Shown here piece by piece: positions 44,970 to 58,300 of a stretch of DNA of 64,000 nucleotides. The notes under the pieces are model-generated. The model was not told the DNA's origin. It made no database searches and saw only the letters and a program-made list of their open reading frames with translations. How positions within the stretch are numbered: position 1 is the stretch's first letter; each line of letters opens with the position of its first letter. A program made the position numbers and the translations under genes. The stretch is from Amaranthus tricolor (lineage: Eukaryota; Streptophyta; Magnoliopsida; Caryophyllales; Amaranthaceae): positions 3,830,870 to 3,894,869 of the forward strand of contig NC_080053.1 in NCBI RefSeq assembly GCF_026212465.1, given 5' to 3'.

Positions 44970-45436
44970 TCTTTAAACTTCATTTTTTTTTCTTTCATTA
45001 GTTGTCATATGCATATTTAGATTTCCGTGTGAAATTTCGGATCACTCTGATGAATATTGGACTTTACACGTGTTTTTCTATTTTTGGTTGTTTTTTTGAA
45101 GCTACGTAACTTTCTATTTATTCTTGTTCAAGCATTTAGTGATGTGAGAAAGTCTAGTTTATGTGGTCTAATGTTATATTTTTGTCAAAATATAAAAAAG
45201 TAAAAAAATTGCATTTTGGGCGTGTTTTTTATTTGGACCATGGTCCCCTCCCTAATTGTAACAACGTTGTTGTCTCCTTTTGGACAACATTGTACTGATT
45301 CAACTGTTATACCTCTACGACGCTTTTTTTTTGTACGCTTAAGTGTGGTGGATTTTGTAGGAATATGGATATTTTTATCAGGAAGGGCTTTGATCTTTTG
45401 TTTTTCTAAAGTTAGCTAGTACTGGGTGCAACTCTT
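44970..45436. other. Intergenic DNA
   Basis: T-rich, with no gene or repeat that I can support. Confidence 0.45.
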
Positions 45437-45610
45437 GATTTAGAGGGTGTTTGGTATGAAAAGTAGAATTGGAATGAAAAGGAATTGAAAAGAAAGGTTA
45501 ATAGTAATGTTAAGGATTAATGTTATTAATTGTTTGGCATTACAAATAAAAATGGAGGCACTTATACCTTTTTATAATAAAAGTGTGGTATAGAAATAGA
45601 AAAAAATTGT
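45437..45610 (+). mobile_element. Truncated Tourist-like MITE
   Basis: GAGGGTGTTTGGTATGAAAAG preceded by TTA matches the end of the MITE at 56815 (GGGGTTGTTTGGTATGGAA). No opposite end is found before the Gypsy fragment begins, so it is probably cut. Confidence 0.4.
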
Positions 45611-45639
45611 TGTACAATAGTAACAAAAGCAGCAAGCCT

Positions 45640-47480
45640 AGCAGCATTGACGGGCTGCCTTCTAATCTCCTTTTAGGATTTCGACGTTACCGTCATCTTG
45701 CTCGAATTGCAGCAACAATTGATGTGGCGAAATTACGGCTTTAAGTTTGTTGATGAGGGGGATCCCCATGATGGCATGGTAGGGAATTTTAAATCCACCA
45801 CGATGAAACAAGTGGGCATTGTTTTGCAATTGTTTCTCTCTGCAACACGTACTGGAAGTAAGATAGTCCCAAGGGGTAAGACTCGATTACCTCCAAAACC
45901 AATGAGGGGTTTGTCAACAGGTTGCAAGTATTTTTCCTCGAACTTCATTTGTTTGAGGCAATCCATCGTGATCAAATCCGCTGTACTTTCAGTGTCAATT
46001 AGTACTCTCTTCATCTTCATCTGGCCAAGCTTGATTGTGACTACTAATGGATCTATGTGAGGCTGCTGGAGTGGTTGTGAGATAGTTGCGTCAAATTTCA
46101 TTACCGGACCTCCTATGATTGCTTTGGAAGGTCCTTTCATTAGAGTGTGGACACTATCTCTTGCCACTTTGAGGGTGGGGTATTCTTCTGAGAAACCTCC
46201 TATGATCATATTGATCACTCCACATGTATCACTGGAAATGTCTTTTCTTTCTTCATCCTTCAGGGGCCTATGCCTTGGACGGTATGACCTCTCATTGTCA
46301 CCACGAGAGGTATAGCTCTGAAATTGTCTCATAGCCTCCGCATATATCTTCACTTGATTCTCTATAAGCTGGAATTTCAGTTTTGGAGTTTTCATTCCAT
46401 TTATCAGGGCATTAAGGCCAACCGAATCTTCCGAGTCAGTGACTTACTAAACAACCTCTTGAAACTTTTCAAGTATGTGGCTATAAATTCTCTCTCTTGT
46501 TGTATGATACTCAGCAAGTGGAAGTTGGACTTCTCCTATTGTTTGGAAGCCACAAAATGGCTTACAAACTTGGCTTCCAGTTGGGCAAAGGTATGGATGC
46601 TCCCCACTGGTAGCGATGTGTACCAATTCAAAGCGACACCACTCAAAGTGGTAGGGAAAAATTTGCACAACAAAGCCTGGTTGGTGGTGTACAGCAGCAT
46701 CAAATTCTTGTACGCCACGATGTGTTCTTCGAGACATTTTGTTCCGTCGAAAGGATTCATGTTGGGGATCTTGATCTTGGCGGGATTAGGAGTCGCTAGA
46801 ATTTCAGCAGATAAGAGGGAGTTCAGCAACACAGGGGCCTCTTGAGGTCCTCGACTGAAATCATCTTTTAGGGGCGTAATGGGTCTAGTTGGGTAACTAG
46901 ACCCAGAAAGCTGCGACATCTTCCTCTCTTCCTGCTTTTTATCCACCAATGATTGTACATTGTGTGATTGTGGAGCCCTCTTTTCGTTTAAGTAGCTTCT
47001 AGCATCCGGAGTTTCAGGCTTGGATTCCCATTCTTCCTTTCCCTTGCTAAAACTCTTTTGGAGTTTAGATCTTTCCTTCCTCTGTCTATTCCTTTTGCTT
47101 GATCGCGATATTTGAGTATCCCTATCATCTAACTTTCGGAAACTCGAGTGGGGTTCGATTCTCTTCTTAAGGTTTTCAATTTGATTAGCTATGTCGGCTA
47201 ACACCTGCTGATGTGGAGTGGCGGCATTGGCATTGACAATGGCATGAAGCTGTTCAGCGAAAGCAGAAGTGAGATTTTGTGCCAGCATGTTCAGATCACA
47301 GCGAGTCACGGCTTGATTGTTGGCCTGACCTGCGGAAGTGTGTATCTGTGCTGTGCACGGTGGCAGTTTGTGTAGGATTTCTCTTGGGAGCCATGGATTT
47401 TTGTTCAAGTGCTTATTACACACTCCCCACAGACGGCGCCAAACTGTTTCGATTATGAAACGAGGAAGTGCTAGAAACAC
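45640..47480 (-). pseudogene. Gypsy gag-protease remnant
   Basis: Gag core text NPFDGTKCLEEHIVAYKNLM, NQALLCKFFPTTLSGVALNW and FAQLEAKFVSHFVASK is the Retrotrans_gag domain. A stop follows ASKQ. The same region continues with QQEREFIATYLKSFKRL, then two stops. Downstream (46395 to 45733) is the protease: GVINMIIGGFSEEYPTLKVA, then MKRVLIDTESTADLITMDCL, where the active-site DTG is changed to DTE. A frameshift sits near LKFPTMPSWG. Confidence 0.8.
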
Positions 47481-47984
47481 TTAAAATACCTGAAATGGAA
47501 GTGTTATCAGCGCCAACAGTCAATGAAGTGGAAGTGAGATGTGATCCTTCCGTGGAAGTGACTTGAAGTCCTACAACACTACACGTTAGCCTTGCTTGGG
47601 GGGTGATCTCCCAGAAAACCCCTCCGACGCTCAAGTCGGATCGAAGATGAGAGATCGATGAATGAACGATAATAAATTGAACGTAAGAATATAGATATCA
47701 GGATAGTGGTTGTTTGTATTTAGGTAAGTCGATGAGATGATGGTGAGTATGGATTTTGACAGAGTTTCGGTATGATATTTTTACTTACCCCCTGTAAATG
47801 GGGATGACAGCTTCTATTTATAAGGATGAAGAAGCGGTTATTACAGAGAATAGGTTGGACTTCATAGGTATCATGACAGTTGAGGGAGGACATGATTAGT
47901 TACTGTGATGAGTGGGTAGTTACTTTAGGGTTTTAGGAAGTTGCTTACATGTTGGTTAAGCAAGGTAAAGGAAAAGTTATAACA
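47445..47984 (-). repeat. 5' LTR of the Gypsy fragment (about 540 bp)
   Basis: Termini TGTT...AACA on the minus strand. A reversed TATAAATAG lies at about 47813-47822. The primer-region start TTTGGCGCCG follows at once. No partner LTR is in the window. Confidence 0.65.
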
Positions 47985-49344
47985 GCCCTCTGACTAAGAG
48001 TCAAGATCAACGGAAAGTTAAAAGTCATAAAGGTAATATCACAATAATAATTAATTAAATAAGTAAATTTAAATGTTACCATAACAATAGTCAATGTGGC
48101 ACAAAGCTAAAGATGACATAATTTGAACTAGAGTTTTTTTGAGTCATTGGACTTTTTGAGTTTTAAATTTATTTGTGAGGTTTTCAGATTAAGAGTTTAA
48201 ATCACATCAAGTTTTAAAGAAATGAGAAAAAGGCGGGTGAGCAAAGGCTGTAGGGAGATCAACAATTTTCTGATTTCTTGGAGTTGGATTATTTGATGAT
48301 TTCAATTTGTGATTAATTGTTGTTACTAAATTCATTTCCACATTTATACCAAAAAAAGGAGAACTAGTTGTTCTTATTGTTTTCATTTCCATTCTCTGAA
48401 TTATTTCTATTCCATTTATTTAGTTTTTAATATTCATACACAGAAGGCTCCTTCTAATCATTATAAGTAATGAGAAATCATTATATTCATTCACTTTTTG
48501 TCTCGTTCGGCTTTTGATCATTATTTTTTGTTTACTTTTAATTTGTACTTCATTTTTAATCTATATATCTATAATTTAAAACATAGTCAAGTAAAATTTT
48601 ATTTGATTTCTTGAATATAAATCATATAAATATTAACTTTTTATATTTTTATTTAACCACATTAAGAGATATTTAGAATTAAAATTTAAAAATGAATAGA
48701 ATGCAAAGAAATAAAAGAGATAATAATAATTAAAAGACTTAAAAGAATGAGGGAAAGCAGCAGTGTCGGCCTTGATGTTGAAATTCAATAATCCATTCAT
48801 CAATTAGTAGTTATAACATAAAATCTGTAAGCTTTTTTGGTAGTTTCATACTTTCATTAAAAACTAACATCTTTTCGTTTAGAATATTCTATTTTAAAAA
48901 GAAAAATTTGATTAAAATTTTTAATTTTTTAATGTTTAAATTTTTATTATATTTTTTTAATTTTTTATGATGTATACATAGAAAATCATCAATTTATAAT
49001 TTCTTTCTCAGTCCCTTTGATATTACTACTCATAGTAACCATATTTAATGATAATAGAATTGTGAAAAGTTGAGAAATATCAACTGAAAAATACTACAAA
49101 AGTTGTATTGACACTAAAAGTCTGGAAAAACAAACTCATCAATCTAATGGTAACTAAATACATAAATCACACATTTCTCAGTTGTTCAAACCAATCAACT
49201 AAGTGATTGTATACAAGCATTTAGCCACCCCTAAAGGCTAAACTTAAATCAGACAATCCCTCCGATAGCACGCGCTACAGATCCACCTGACGTGATCATC
49301 GCAGATTTATCAAATGAGCCATAAGATATACTCCAAAGCTATTG
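47985..49344. other. AT-rich intergenic DNA
   Basis: No gene apart from the 3' UTR of the dehydrogenase gene that must lie just below 49345. Long AT-only stretches at 48560-48980. Confidence 0.5.
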
Positions 49345-52300
49345 TTACTGCCCGAGAAGTGAAGGTATGTAAAACGCATGTGATTGAGCTATCTCAATTC
49401 GTTCTCGGGGATCATGCATAGTCTCATCTCTCAACGCTTGAAGTATAGCCTGGGATGGGAAGTCCCTGAAGAACACAGTAGAAAATGTTATTATCCACTT
49501 GGCAAGATCTAGAGAATCAGATCAACTGCACAGAATGAGCAATTTACCTAGTTATAAGTATGCTATAAAGTGTCTTCAAGATTGGACATAGTTCAACTGG
49601 AGCAACAGGTTTATTTTCTTGAGGATGCAACACACTGATGGAGGATTGACCAAGTAGTTCATAAAATGCTTTCACTGCAGAAACACCCTGCATGTTATTG
49701 GACATTATCAGTCAATGGCTTGATTCCACAACTATATAATATAATACCGTGGATCCATCTAATTACAATAAATAGGAAGAAACTGGGATGAACGTAAAGT
49801 CGCAAAAAAATAGTAATGAAAAAAAGAAGGAATAGCTTGAGGCTACAACAAGCCAGGCACATGACAAAACATACGTTCACACACACTACCTGATGCTGAA
49901 TCTACCTAAAGGCATCTAATCTACGATCTACCAAAAGGCACGCAAATTAATCACCTGATCAGCTGTTCTTAACATTACATTGGCCCAACACCAAGTGCTC
50001 CCGTCCAGACGGGATAAGTAGGGGTCAGACGCATGCAGCCTACACTCAAAAGGCAAAATTGATCACAAAGGCGGACATTGAAAAACAAACGGCAGCTAGA
50101 CGGTCACTAGAGAAACATTCAGTTATGAGACCATAAGAATAATTGCTTTACCATTCTAACACTTGACTAGTACTACATATTACAGAAGTGCATCATGACA
50201 ACCCCTTCATCCCCCAAGTTAGCCAAAATCAATTGAGTGGAGAACCTGCCACTCCATCTAGTACTCCTCACTTCCGATCCAGTATTAACCTAATAGTATC
50301 TACATTTCATACCCTGTAGATCTCTATGTAATAACGAATCAGGATGACAAGAAACCATGAGAAGATTATCCCAATTAAAAATTTCAAATAGGCAACATTG
50401 AAGTAAATCAGCAAGCAATACTATCAAGTTTTGCTGGAAACTAAGCACTGAAAATATGAGGGACAAAAATGGTTCACAAGTAACCTTATAATCATCTCGT
50501 TTCATTTCCAAAATTCAAATCAATAGTACACCGTTTTATAGTACCTGTATCATACCCTTTCCCTTGATGCTGTCACCCATATCAAGACTCAGGGCACCCT
50601 TTGCCAACATTTGACCGTACCAAGCATTACGACCTTTCAAGAGGGTAACATACGTATCTGCTAGCAATGGACCGGCAAGTCTCTCCGGTTCTTCTGCTAA
50701 AAGATGCGTGATAAAAATCATTTCTGATGTGCAATGTGCAAAATATACAGATTTACTGGTGGCACTTTCATTTGTTAGAGCTGCTACCATTCCTGCATCA
50801 GCCATACAAAAATGGAAATTTAAAGAACTCATTGACATGATTAAAAATTTACAATCTATTTATTTGCTCCATATTGCACTATGAATAATAATATTGTTCC
50901 AAACACGAGATTAATTTAAATAGCTCTTTGAAACCTTCAGAAAAATATAATACACAAGAAGATCCACAGTCAAATAGCATGCAATCAAATGGCATTTAAT
51001 ATGCATCCACCAAAAAAGACTCTTTAGACATTCTTTGAAAGCAATTTTCTTGAGTCAGACGAAACATGAAAAGGGTAATTCTACTTGGGAGGGGCAAGGG
51101 GTTAGATTTTGTGGAGTTTATTTTTCTTTCAATACAAACTATGAACCAAGAACTCATATCTATAGTGGAACAATTGATTCTTATTTTTAACAAAAATATG
51201 CCCTAAAATTCACTATTTTCGAGACTTCAGCCAGAGCCGTGTCGAACATTTTAGAGGCCCTGAGTGAAAATATAATTATTGGCCCATTGAAAACGAATTT
51301 ATCGCTCATTATTTAAACTAATGAACTACTATTTGATAACAAATTCTTAAAAACATAAATAAATTTCAAACTAATTGGTTCATTTCTTGAAAACAATCGT
51401 TCATAAGAACAAAATTTCAATTAAAAATTGAATTAAAGAAATGCAAACTGTTTTTCAGAACAACTTGTTCTTCCTCCCTACATCAAGTGTTATGGACAAT
51501 AGACAATAATATGCAAACATAAATTAACCTTTTAATAATCTTAGTACATACATTGTGATTTTTAGTGGTAAAAATATTAATTTTGCACTTTTTTTTCAAG
51601 TTCCACTTAAAAATAAACTATCACGTTCAACCTTTGACTAAATAAATGACATTTCATCAAAAATACTACGGAAATTTCATGATATACCACTGAGTTTCTC
51701 CAAAATTCACCATATATCACATAATTTTTTTTAATTCACCATATACCATTGAGTTTTCGTACGTTAGCACAGAACCATTAATGACAACTGCCGTCAGTGT
51801 GCTGTTTGTGGTAAATTACCAGTATGCCCTTACGCATTCAACTGGCGCCATTGTTAGGGTTGACTTCCCCAAACACAACGTATGTCTTACAAAAAATTAA
51901 CGCACTTGTTTTCCATTCAAGAAACTCTCTATTCATCTTCATTGATCTGGAACCCTTAAAATTCCATCAAAAATTTGCAAAGTGTAGATTTGTGTGAAGT
52001 GAATTGCAGGTCGGAAAGCAAATTGGGACTGACGGTTGAACTTAGAGGCTGTTTGACGAGGTTTGTGAGGCAGCGTGATGGTCATGACTGAATTTCGCAC
52101 AAAGTTTGCTAGTTCGGTGGATTAAGCATACGCAAGGTATTACTATCCTCTATTAGGCTAATAGAGGAAGAGAATAGAAGGAAAGCTGAGGAAGCATAAG
52201 TTGCTGAGCAGCTTTTGGCCCAGCAGGCATATACTGTGGCTGTAGACGTCCCTGTTTTGAATGTTGATGATGATGGAATTGAATATGTAAGAGTGTTTGC

Positions 52301-55300
52301 TACGCCAGCAACTGATGAGGTTTTTCCAGGAGATTCAGAACCTCAACCTTCACAACCTCCATACTCACAAACAAAAATATCTCAACCAAATAATCCTCCA
52401 AGAAGAAAAAAGCTTACTCCATGAAGAAGAATATACCCCCTGTACAGTCAACCCAACAGCAGCCATCCCCACCACAAACACCAACAGACCAACCCAGGCA
52501 GCCTACATCCCCTCAAGCACAACTACCAACAGACCAACCCAGGCAGCCTACCCCCCCTACAGCACAACCACCACACCCAACAGCAATTGCACATAGGCAA
52601 CCAACCCAGCCCAAAGAACAAACCAGACTTAAACCCAAAGAGTGGAGGGTGCCTAGAAGCATTACTGTTAAGTTTGGCCTTGATGTTGGCAACAAAATTG
52701 TAGCAGGGAGGCAAATCAACACTAGGAGCGAAAAAAAATTGGTGGTTGAAGAAATCGATGTTGAGTCTGATGGTTGGCCTTCTGATGATAGTGAAGATGG
52801 TGATTATGAAGCTTCTGATGTTGAGGCTGATTCTGATATGGAGTTGGACATTAATGATGAGTACATTGTGAGAGAAGAAGATGTTCGTGATAATATACAT
52901 GAGAAGACCTTTGAGGATTACTTAGATGAGTCTAACGTGTTAGACAAAATGTACAAAAATGGTAAAATTTGGTCTCACTTACCATTTGGATCCATTATTC
53001 TTGAGGAGTAGTTGATTTTTGAAATCAAAACACAGTTTCTAGATGTATTCAGAGATTACTGCATACAAGAGGGCTTCTCTGTTTCAGTTAACCATACTGA
53101 CAGTAAGAGTTACATAGCAAGGTGTTTGATGAGGGATTGCACTTGGAGGATTCATGCTTCAGTTCTAAGAGACAAAGTCAATTGGGCAGAAAGAAGCTAG
53201 AAGGAGAGCATGCAACTTGTGGGAGGCTAAAAGAGAATCCTATGGTCTCTTCAACATGGTTATGCAGACAATTGTTACAAGACTTAGAGGCAAACCTAGA
53301 TGTCCCAGTTGATTCATTGCAGAGGCTATGCATGAAAAGGTATAGGATCCCTGTGAAGTTGAGATTTTAATACAAAGTGAAGAGTTTAGGCAGGGAGCAA
53401 TTACATGGTGGGTTTGCTAAGTCCTATCCAGCTCTTCCAAAGTATGTTGAAATTATAAAGTCCACAAATCTTGGGTCATATGCTCTGATTATATGGACTG
53501 GCGGTTTGAAATTTAAGGCCTGTTTCATATCTTTTGCAGCTCAAGTGAGAGGATTCTTAGGTGGTTGTAGACCTATCATAGGAATAGATGGTGCACATTT
53601 AAGTGGGTATTACAAAGGGATTATGCTCACTGCAGTTGCAATAGATGGGAATAATGAGATCTTTTTGTTAGCCTATGGAATTGTTGACACAGAGAGCATA
53701 AAGTCCTGGACTTATTTCTTCAGAAACTTGAGGTGCCTGTTTGCTCAGTATGGATCTCAGAAGGATGACTGGACTTTTATCAGTGACAGGATGAGGGTAT
53801 GTTTCTTCTTTGTCTTTAATTTGAGATTATGAAGCTGTTTACTAACTTAGTCTTGTTTTTTTTAAGGGGTTCAATCAGCATTGTTTGCGGTGTGCCCAAA
53901 AGCTACCACGAGAATATGCTGCCAGCATTTGTACTCAAATTGCAAGGCTGTAGGATGGAGTCGGACAGCATTTCATAAGCTATTTTAAATTGCTACAAAT
54001 GCCTACAATGAGTATGTGTTTGGAAAAGCTATATCCAAGATAAAAGAGTATGATGCAGCAGCATATGATTATCTCACAAATGTAGAAGAGCAGTGGAGTG
54101 TGCACATGTTTGACAGGACAGTTTGTTGTGATCATAACACAACAAACGTCGTAGAGTCATTCAATGCAATAACAAAGGCCAACAGGGACATGCCTGTGTT
54201 GACATTGCTAGAAGGTAAATTTGTGTCCCTGTTTTGCTCATTTGAATGCAAAAAAAATTGTTGTTGCTTACTGTGGTTTTTTTTTTTTTTTTGAATAATT
54301 AAGCTGTCAGAAATTGGTGCATGAAAAGGATGGGTTCCAGGTACGATAAAGCAGTGGGCATGGAACCTAATGAGCTGACAGAGCATGCAAAGGGGGTGCT
54401 GGAGACTAGGACTGATAAGTCTAGGTTCCGCCATGTCACTGCAACTGGTGGTGGAGAGTTTGAGGTGAAAGATGGCCATGTCAAGTTCCCTGTCATCCTT
54501 GGAAATATGACTTGTGGGTGTGGGAAATGGCAAGGATCAGGGATCCCTTGCAAGCATGGTCTCGGGGTCATTAACATCCAGAGACTTGATCCTAAGGACT
54601 TTGTCTCACCTTTCTACAAGGGGGCTGCATACAAACTCACTTATGGAGACCACATCCACCCCATGGCTGATCCAACTCATTGGCCTTCACTTGATGTGTC
54701 AGAAATTGCACCACCCCAAGGGAAAAGAAATGCTGGCAGACCACCTAAGCAAAGGAGAAGAGCTGCTCATGAAGCAAAAAAAGGAAAGAGGCACAAGAAT
54801 AACAAATGCAGCCTATGCAAAGAACTAGGCCACAATGCAGTGACATGCAAGGCAAAAAAGACATCAGCAAAGAAGGCAGAACATGCAGCTTCCTCTTTAC
54901 AACAAGGCAACACAAGGGGGAAGAAGAGAAAGGCTGCTACTTAGCATTGTTTAGTGTCATTTTTTGGTGAACAGTGTTTAGTGTCAAGTTGCTTTTGAAC
55001 AAAATGTTAACTACTTGGTTTGTATGACACTTCTTTTGTTTATCACAATTCCAATGTAAGCACAAACTAGCCATTACACTCTTCCAACGGCTATATTTTT
55101 AAAGAATGGTATTTGACGCAAAAAAAAATGGTATATGGTGAATTAATAATAAACCACAAACGGCACACTGATGGCAGTTGTCATTAATGGTATTCTGTGC
55201 TAACGTACGAAAACTCAATGGTATATAGTGAATTAAAAAATTTTATGTGGTATATGGTAAATTTTGGAGAAACTCAGTGGTATATCCTAAAATATCTGAA

Positions 55301-58300
55301 AATACTAATATAATAAGTGTTTTATTCCAATTCAACTCTACATATGAAAGAATATGTGCAAAGATATTCCAAAAACAAATGAAGCCCAACATGACCATAT
55401 TATCTAAAAGGATATAACTTAGCATAATTATCCTTCAAAACCCAAGACACTGCAAGTAATTGGTGACCACCAAATCAATTGCCTTAATTTATACATTTCT
55501 TATCTTTCATTGGTGACCTCAGCCATGATGGAACACTTCTCTCAACCTTCACCGGCCATGAATGAAAAACTTCTTCACCATTTGAAAAGATTAAAGAAAT
55601 TATATATATTACTTGAATTTCAGTATGAAAAATAAAAGAGAAAGTGTCAATTTAAGGAAGAAAAAAAATTAAATAAACTACAGCCATGATTACTAAAAAT
55701 GGGAAGTCGAGGAGTTATTTTTCGGATTTATGATAAGTATTATAGGGAAGTGGGGAAAATGAAAAGGCAAGTCAGATTAGAGTTTAATCTTTTGACCATA
55801 AATTACTACCATAAAATCCCATTAGTTTTTTTTTACTCTAAAAATAATACAAAATATTTTGGGCCCCAAACAATTGGGGCCCTGAGCAACTGCTCATGTG
55901 GCTCCGGGTAGTGGTCCAGCCTGACTTCAGCAAAACTAACCCAAATCAATATTTCAATAAAAAGATAGCCAAACGGATCTTCACTCACTAAGTAGATGAC
56001 AAATATCTTCCAAAAGCACTAGAGCTTCTACTTTTGAAAGTTAAAATGATGATCCCACATAGTTAATTTTATCAAAGAATAATTTGCAAATTACAGCCAT
56101 AAAGTTAAGGCTTTTTGCGAATTAAATATAGATCTCAAAAGGAGCACCTCCTTAAATAATTTTGGGTTATGTATAAAGTAGACCTAATACATGTGAACTC
56201 TTCCACAATGATTGACCATGTTTGAGATTAAATATCAAACACTAAAAAGACTACATTTTACAATACTAGACTACATTGAAAGCCTAAGCCATTCACTGTT
56301 TTCAAACTTTGATATACAACAACACTTATGTCAAAGCCATAATCTTAGCTGTAAGAGATCCCTTACTCAAACAAAAACAAAGCAATGAGAGATTGTCAAT
56401 AACAAAGAGGAGACCTTATGTTTAATACCAATTTACGAAAATAAATTTCAATGAATGTTCACTTATGTTCTCCTTTTCCATTCATCCTTATCTATTGTCA
56501 TATGCCATTGCAAATCTCAATTCTTCAAATCAATCTTCACTCCTGTCTATTGACCAACGAACCAAGTTACTTTCAAAGTGCCTTTTACTCTTGTATTTTA
56601 GTTTCCAAAAAGATCAGCACATACTTAGATTTCGAATCAAAATATTACAATAAAGTAACTTATGACAACAATAAAAAATCAATGATACACTAAAGTCAGT
56701 GAGTCATCATCTCTATTATTATCATATATAATTGTACAACATTCTATTTTTTAAGTGTCCATTCTATATTTGAATATTGATAAAACAATATTCCAAAAGT
56801 ACAAATGATTCTTAGGGGTTGTTTGGTATGGAAACATAAAATGTAATGGAACGGAAAATGATAAAAAAGAGTAAGAGTAAAGGTGAGGATTATAGTTATA
56901 TGTTATTTGGTATAACAATATAAGAGAAACACTTAAGACAACTACTACCTAAGGAAAGGGAATTTGTTACTTGACATAAATGAAAGGTAACAAAATAAGG
57001 GTATCCATTAGGCTCAAGAAAGGAATTGGGTTAACCTAATATTATACCAAACAAAAAATGTGAAGTAATGGTAATTGAATCCCTTATTTGACATTAAAAA
57101 ATTCATACCAAACATCCCCTTAATCTCAAATGATTTCCATATCATATTAAAAGGTTGATACATAAATATATAATACTCTCCTTTCCTTGAAGTTTTTTGT
57201 CGTCATAGTTGCAATTTAACGTAGGGACAAAAAAATTGAAGAGGAGTTTAGAAGAAACGCTTAAAAATAGATATGGAATGCAAGAAACATTTTAACAAGA
57301 AGAACAAAGTTATATTGTCAACTACGGGACAAATTAAAACTAAAAGAGAAGAAAACTTTAAAGAACAGTGGGAGTAGACATTATGAGTATTTGATAATAT
57401 TACATGGTTGGGTCCACGTACTTAATTTCTTTGAAATACAAATAGGCCCAAGGCATATCACATGGCATGAATGTGATTTAAGCACCTATTTTGTAACCTA
57501 ACTCTAGTGGGGGCTCAGTTGCCAATAATGAATCCTTTTGTATTGTAAGATGAGTCGTCAAAATTTTATAAGGGACTGGAGTAAGAACATTTCTGATACA
57601 AGCTCACTGGGAACGTACAAAAATTTATATAGCAGGCCTTCTCATGAACAAACGCACAAAACACGTCAAACATCCAGTAGCCTGTAAGTAACTACACCTG
57701 AAAGTTGTGGAAATGTCAAGCTTACTAGATCACTAGAGATTTGGCAAGGACCTGAAGTTCAAATAAAAGCTTCTTGGACATACAAGGATCTCTAAACCGA
57801 AAGTTCAAAGTAAATATTGAAGACAGGTTAGCATCAAACTCACTACAAGAAGCTGAGGAGACATGGAACAGAATTTAGATGGACATCTTTCGACAGTGGC
57901 ATAACTGTTACATCAGACATTCATACTCTATCACAAGGTTTACTTTATGGAAGAGGTTTTAGTGATGCTCAAAAAAGTAATTTGCAATTAGTGCAATAGG
58001 ATTGTGGAACATTTGTTGCTGAATGTAAACTTACTTACCTAAGCATTAACGTTGGCTTCTGAATCAGCAAGATAAATGACCCAATGAATTCTAATTACTC
58101 CTCAAATTCTGAGCTCCTTTAACTAAGTTATCAGGATAAACAAACATATTAACTGAATGGATGGATCTCGTGCTCAACTAAAAGGTAGGTGCTAAGGTTG
58201 TGATCAAGGTTGCTAAAATCAGGATACTACCTGGGATTGTTGAGGGGTAGGATCAAAATTGGTATATATATATATATATATATATGTGAAATCTGGATTA

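Larger units (their letters stand above)
45620..47984 (-). mobile_element. Ty3-gypsy fragment: 5' LTR, gag and protease
   Basis: On the minus strand: LTR 47984 to 47445 (TGTTATAAC...CGAAACA, 540 bp). Next come GTTTGGCGCCGTCTGTGGGG, a primer region common in plant Gypsy elements of the Tat/Athila side, then gag and protease. The element stops near 45620 just after the protease (about KGD-KAARQCC). Reverse transcriptase and a second LTR are absent. Confidence 0.8.
51232..55923. mobile_element. Non-autonomous hAT element split by a MULE
   Basis: Left end CAGAGCCGTGTCGAAC and right end (reversed) CAGGCTGGACCAC, flanked by the 8-bp duplication ACTTCAGC (51224-51231 and 55924-55931). Subterminal GGGGCCCTGAG and GAGGCCCTGAG words are usual in plant hAT elements. 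Without the MULE it would be about 1.06 kb (51232-51668 and 55299-55923), with no transposase. It sits in intron 2 of the dehydrogenase gene. Confidence 0.9.

Noticed and set aside
52421..53011. Treating the first MULE ORF as an independent host gene in the intron
   Set aside because: It lies within perfect MULE target duplications and continues in frame, after one TAG, into the transposase N-terminal domain.
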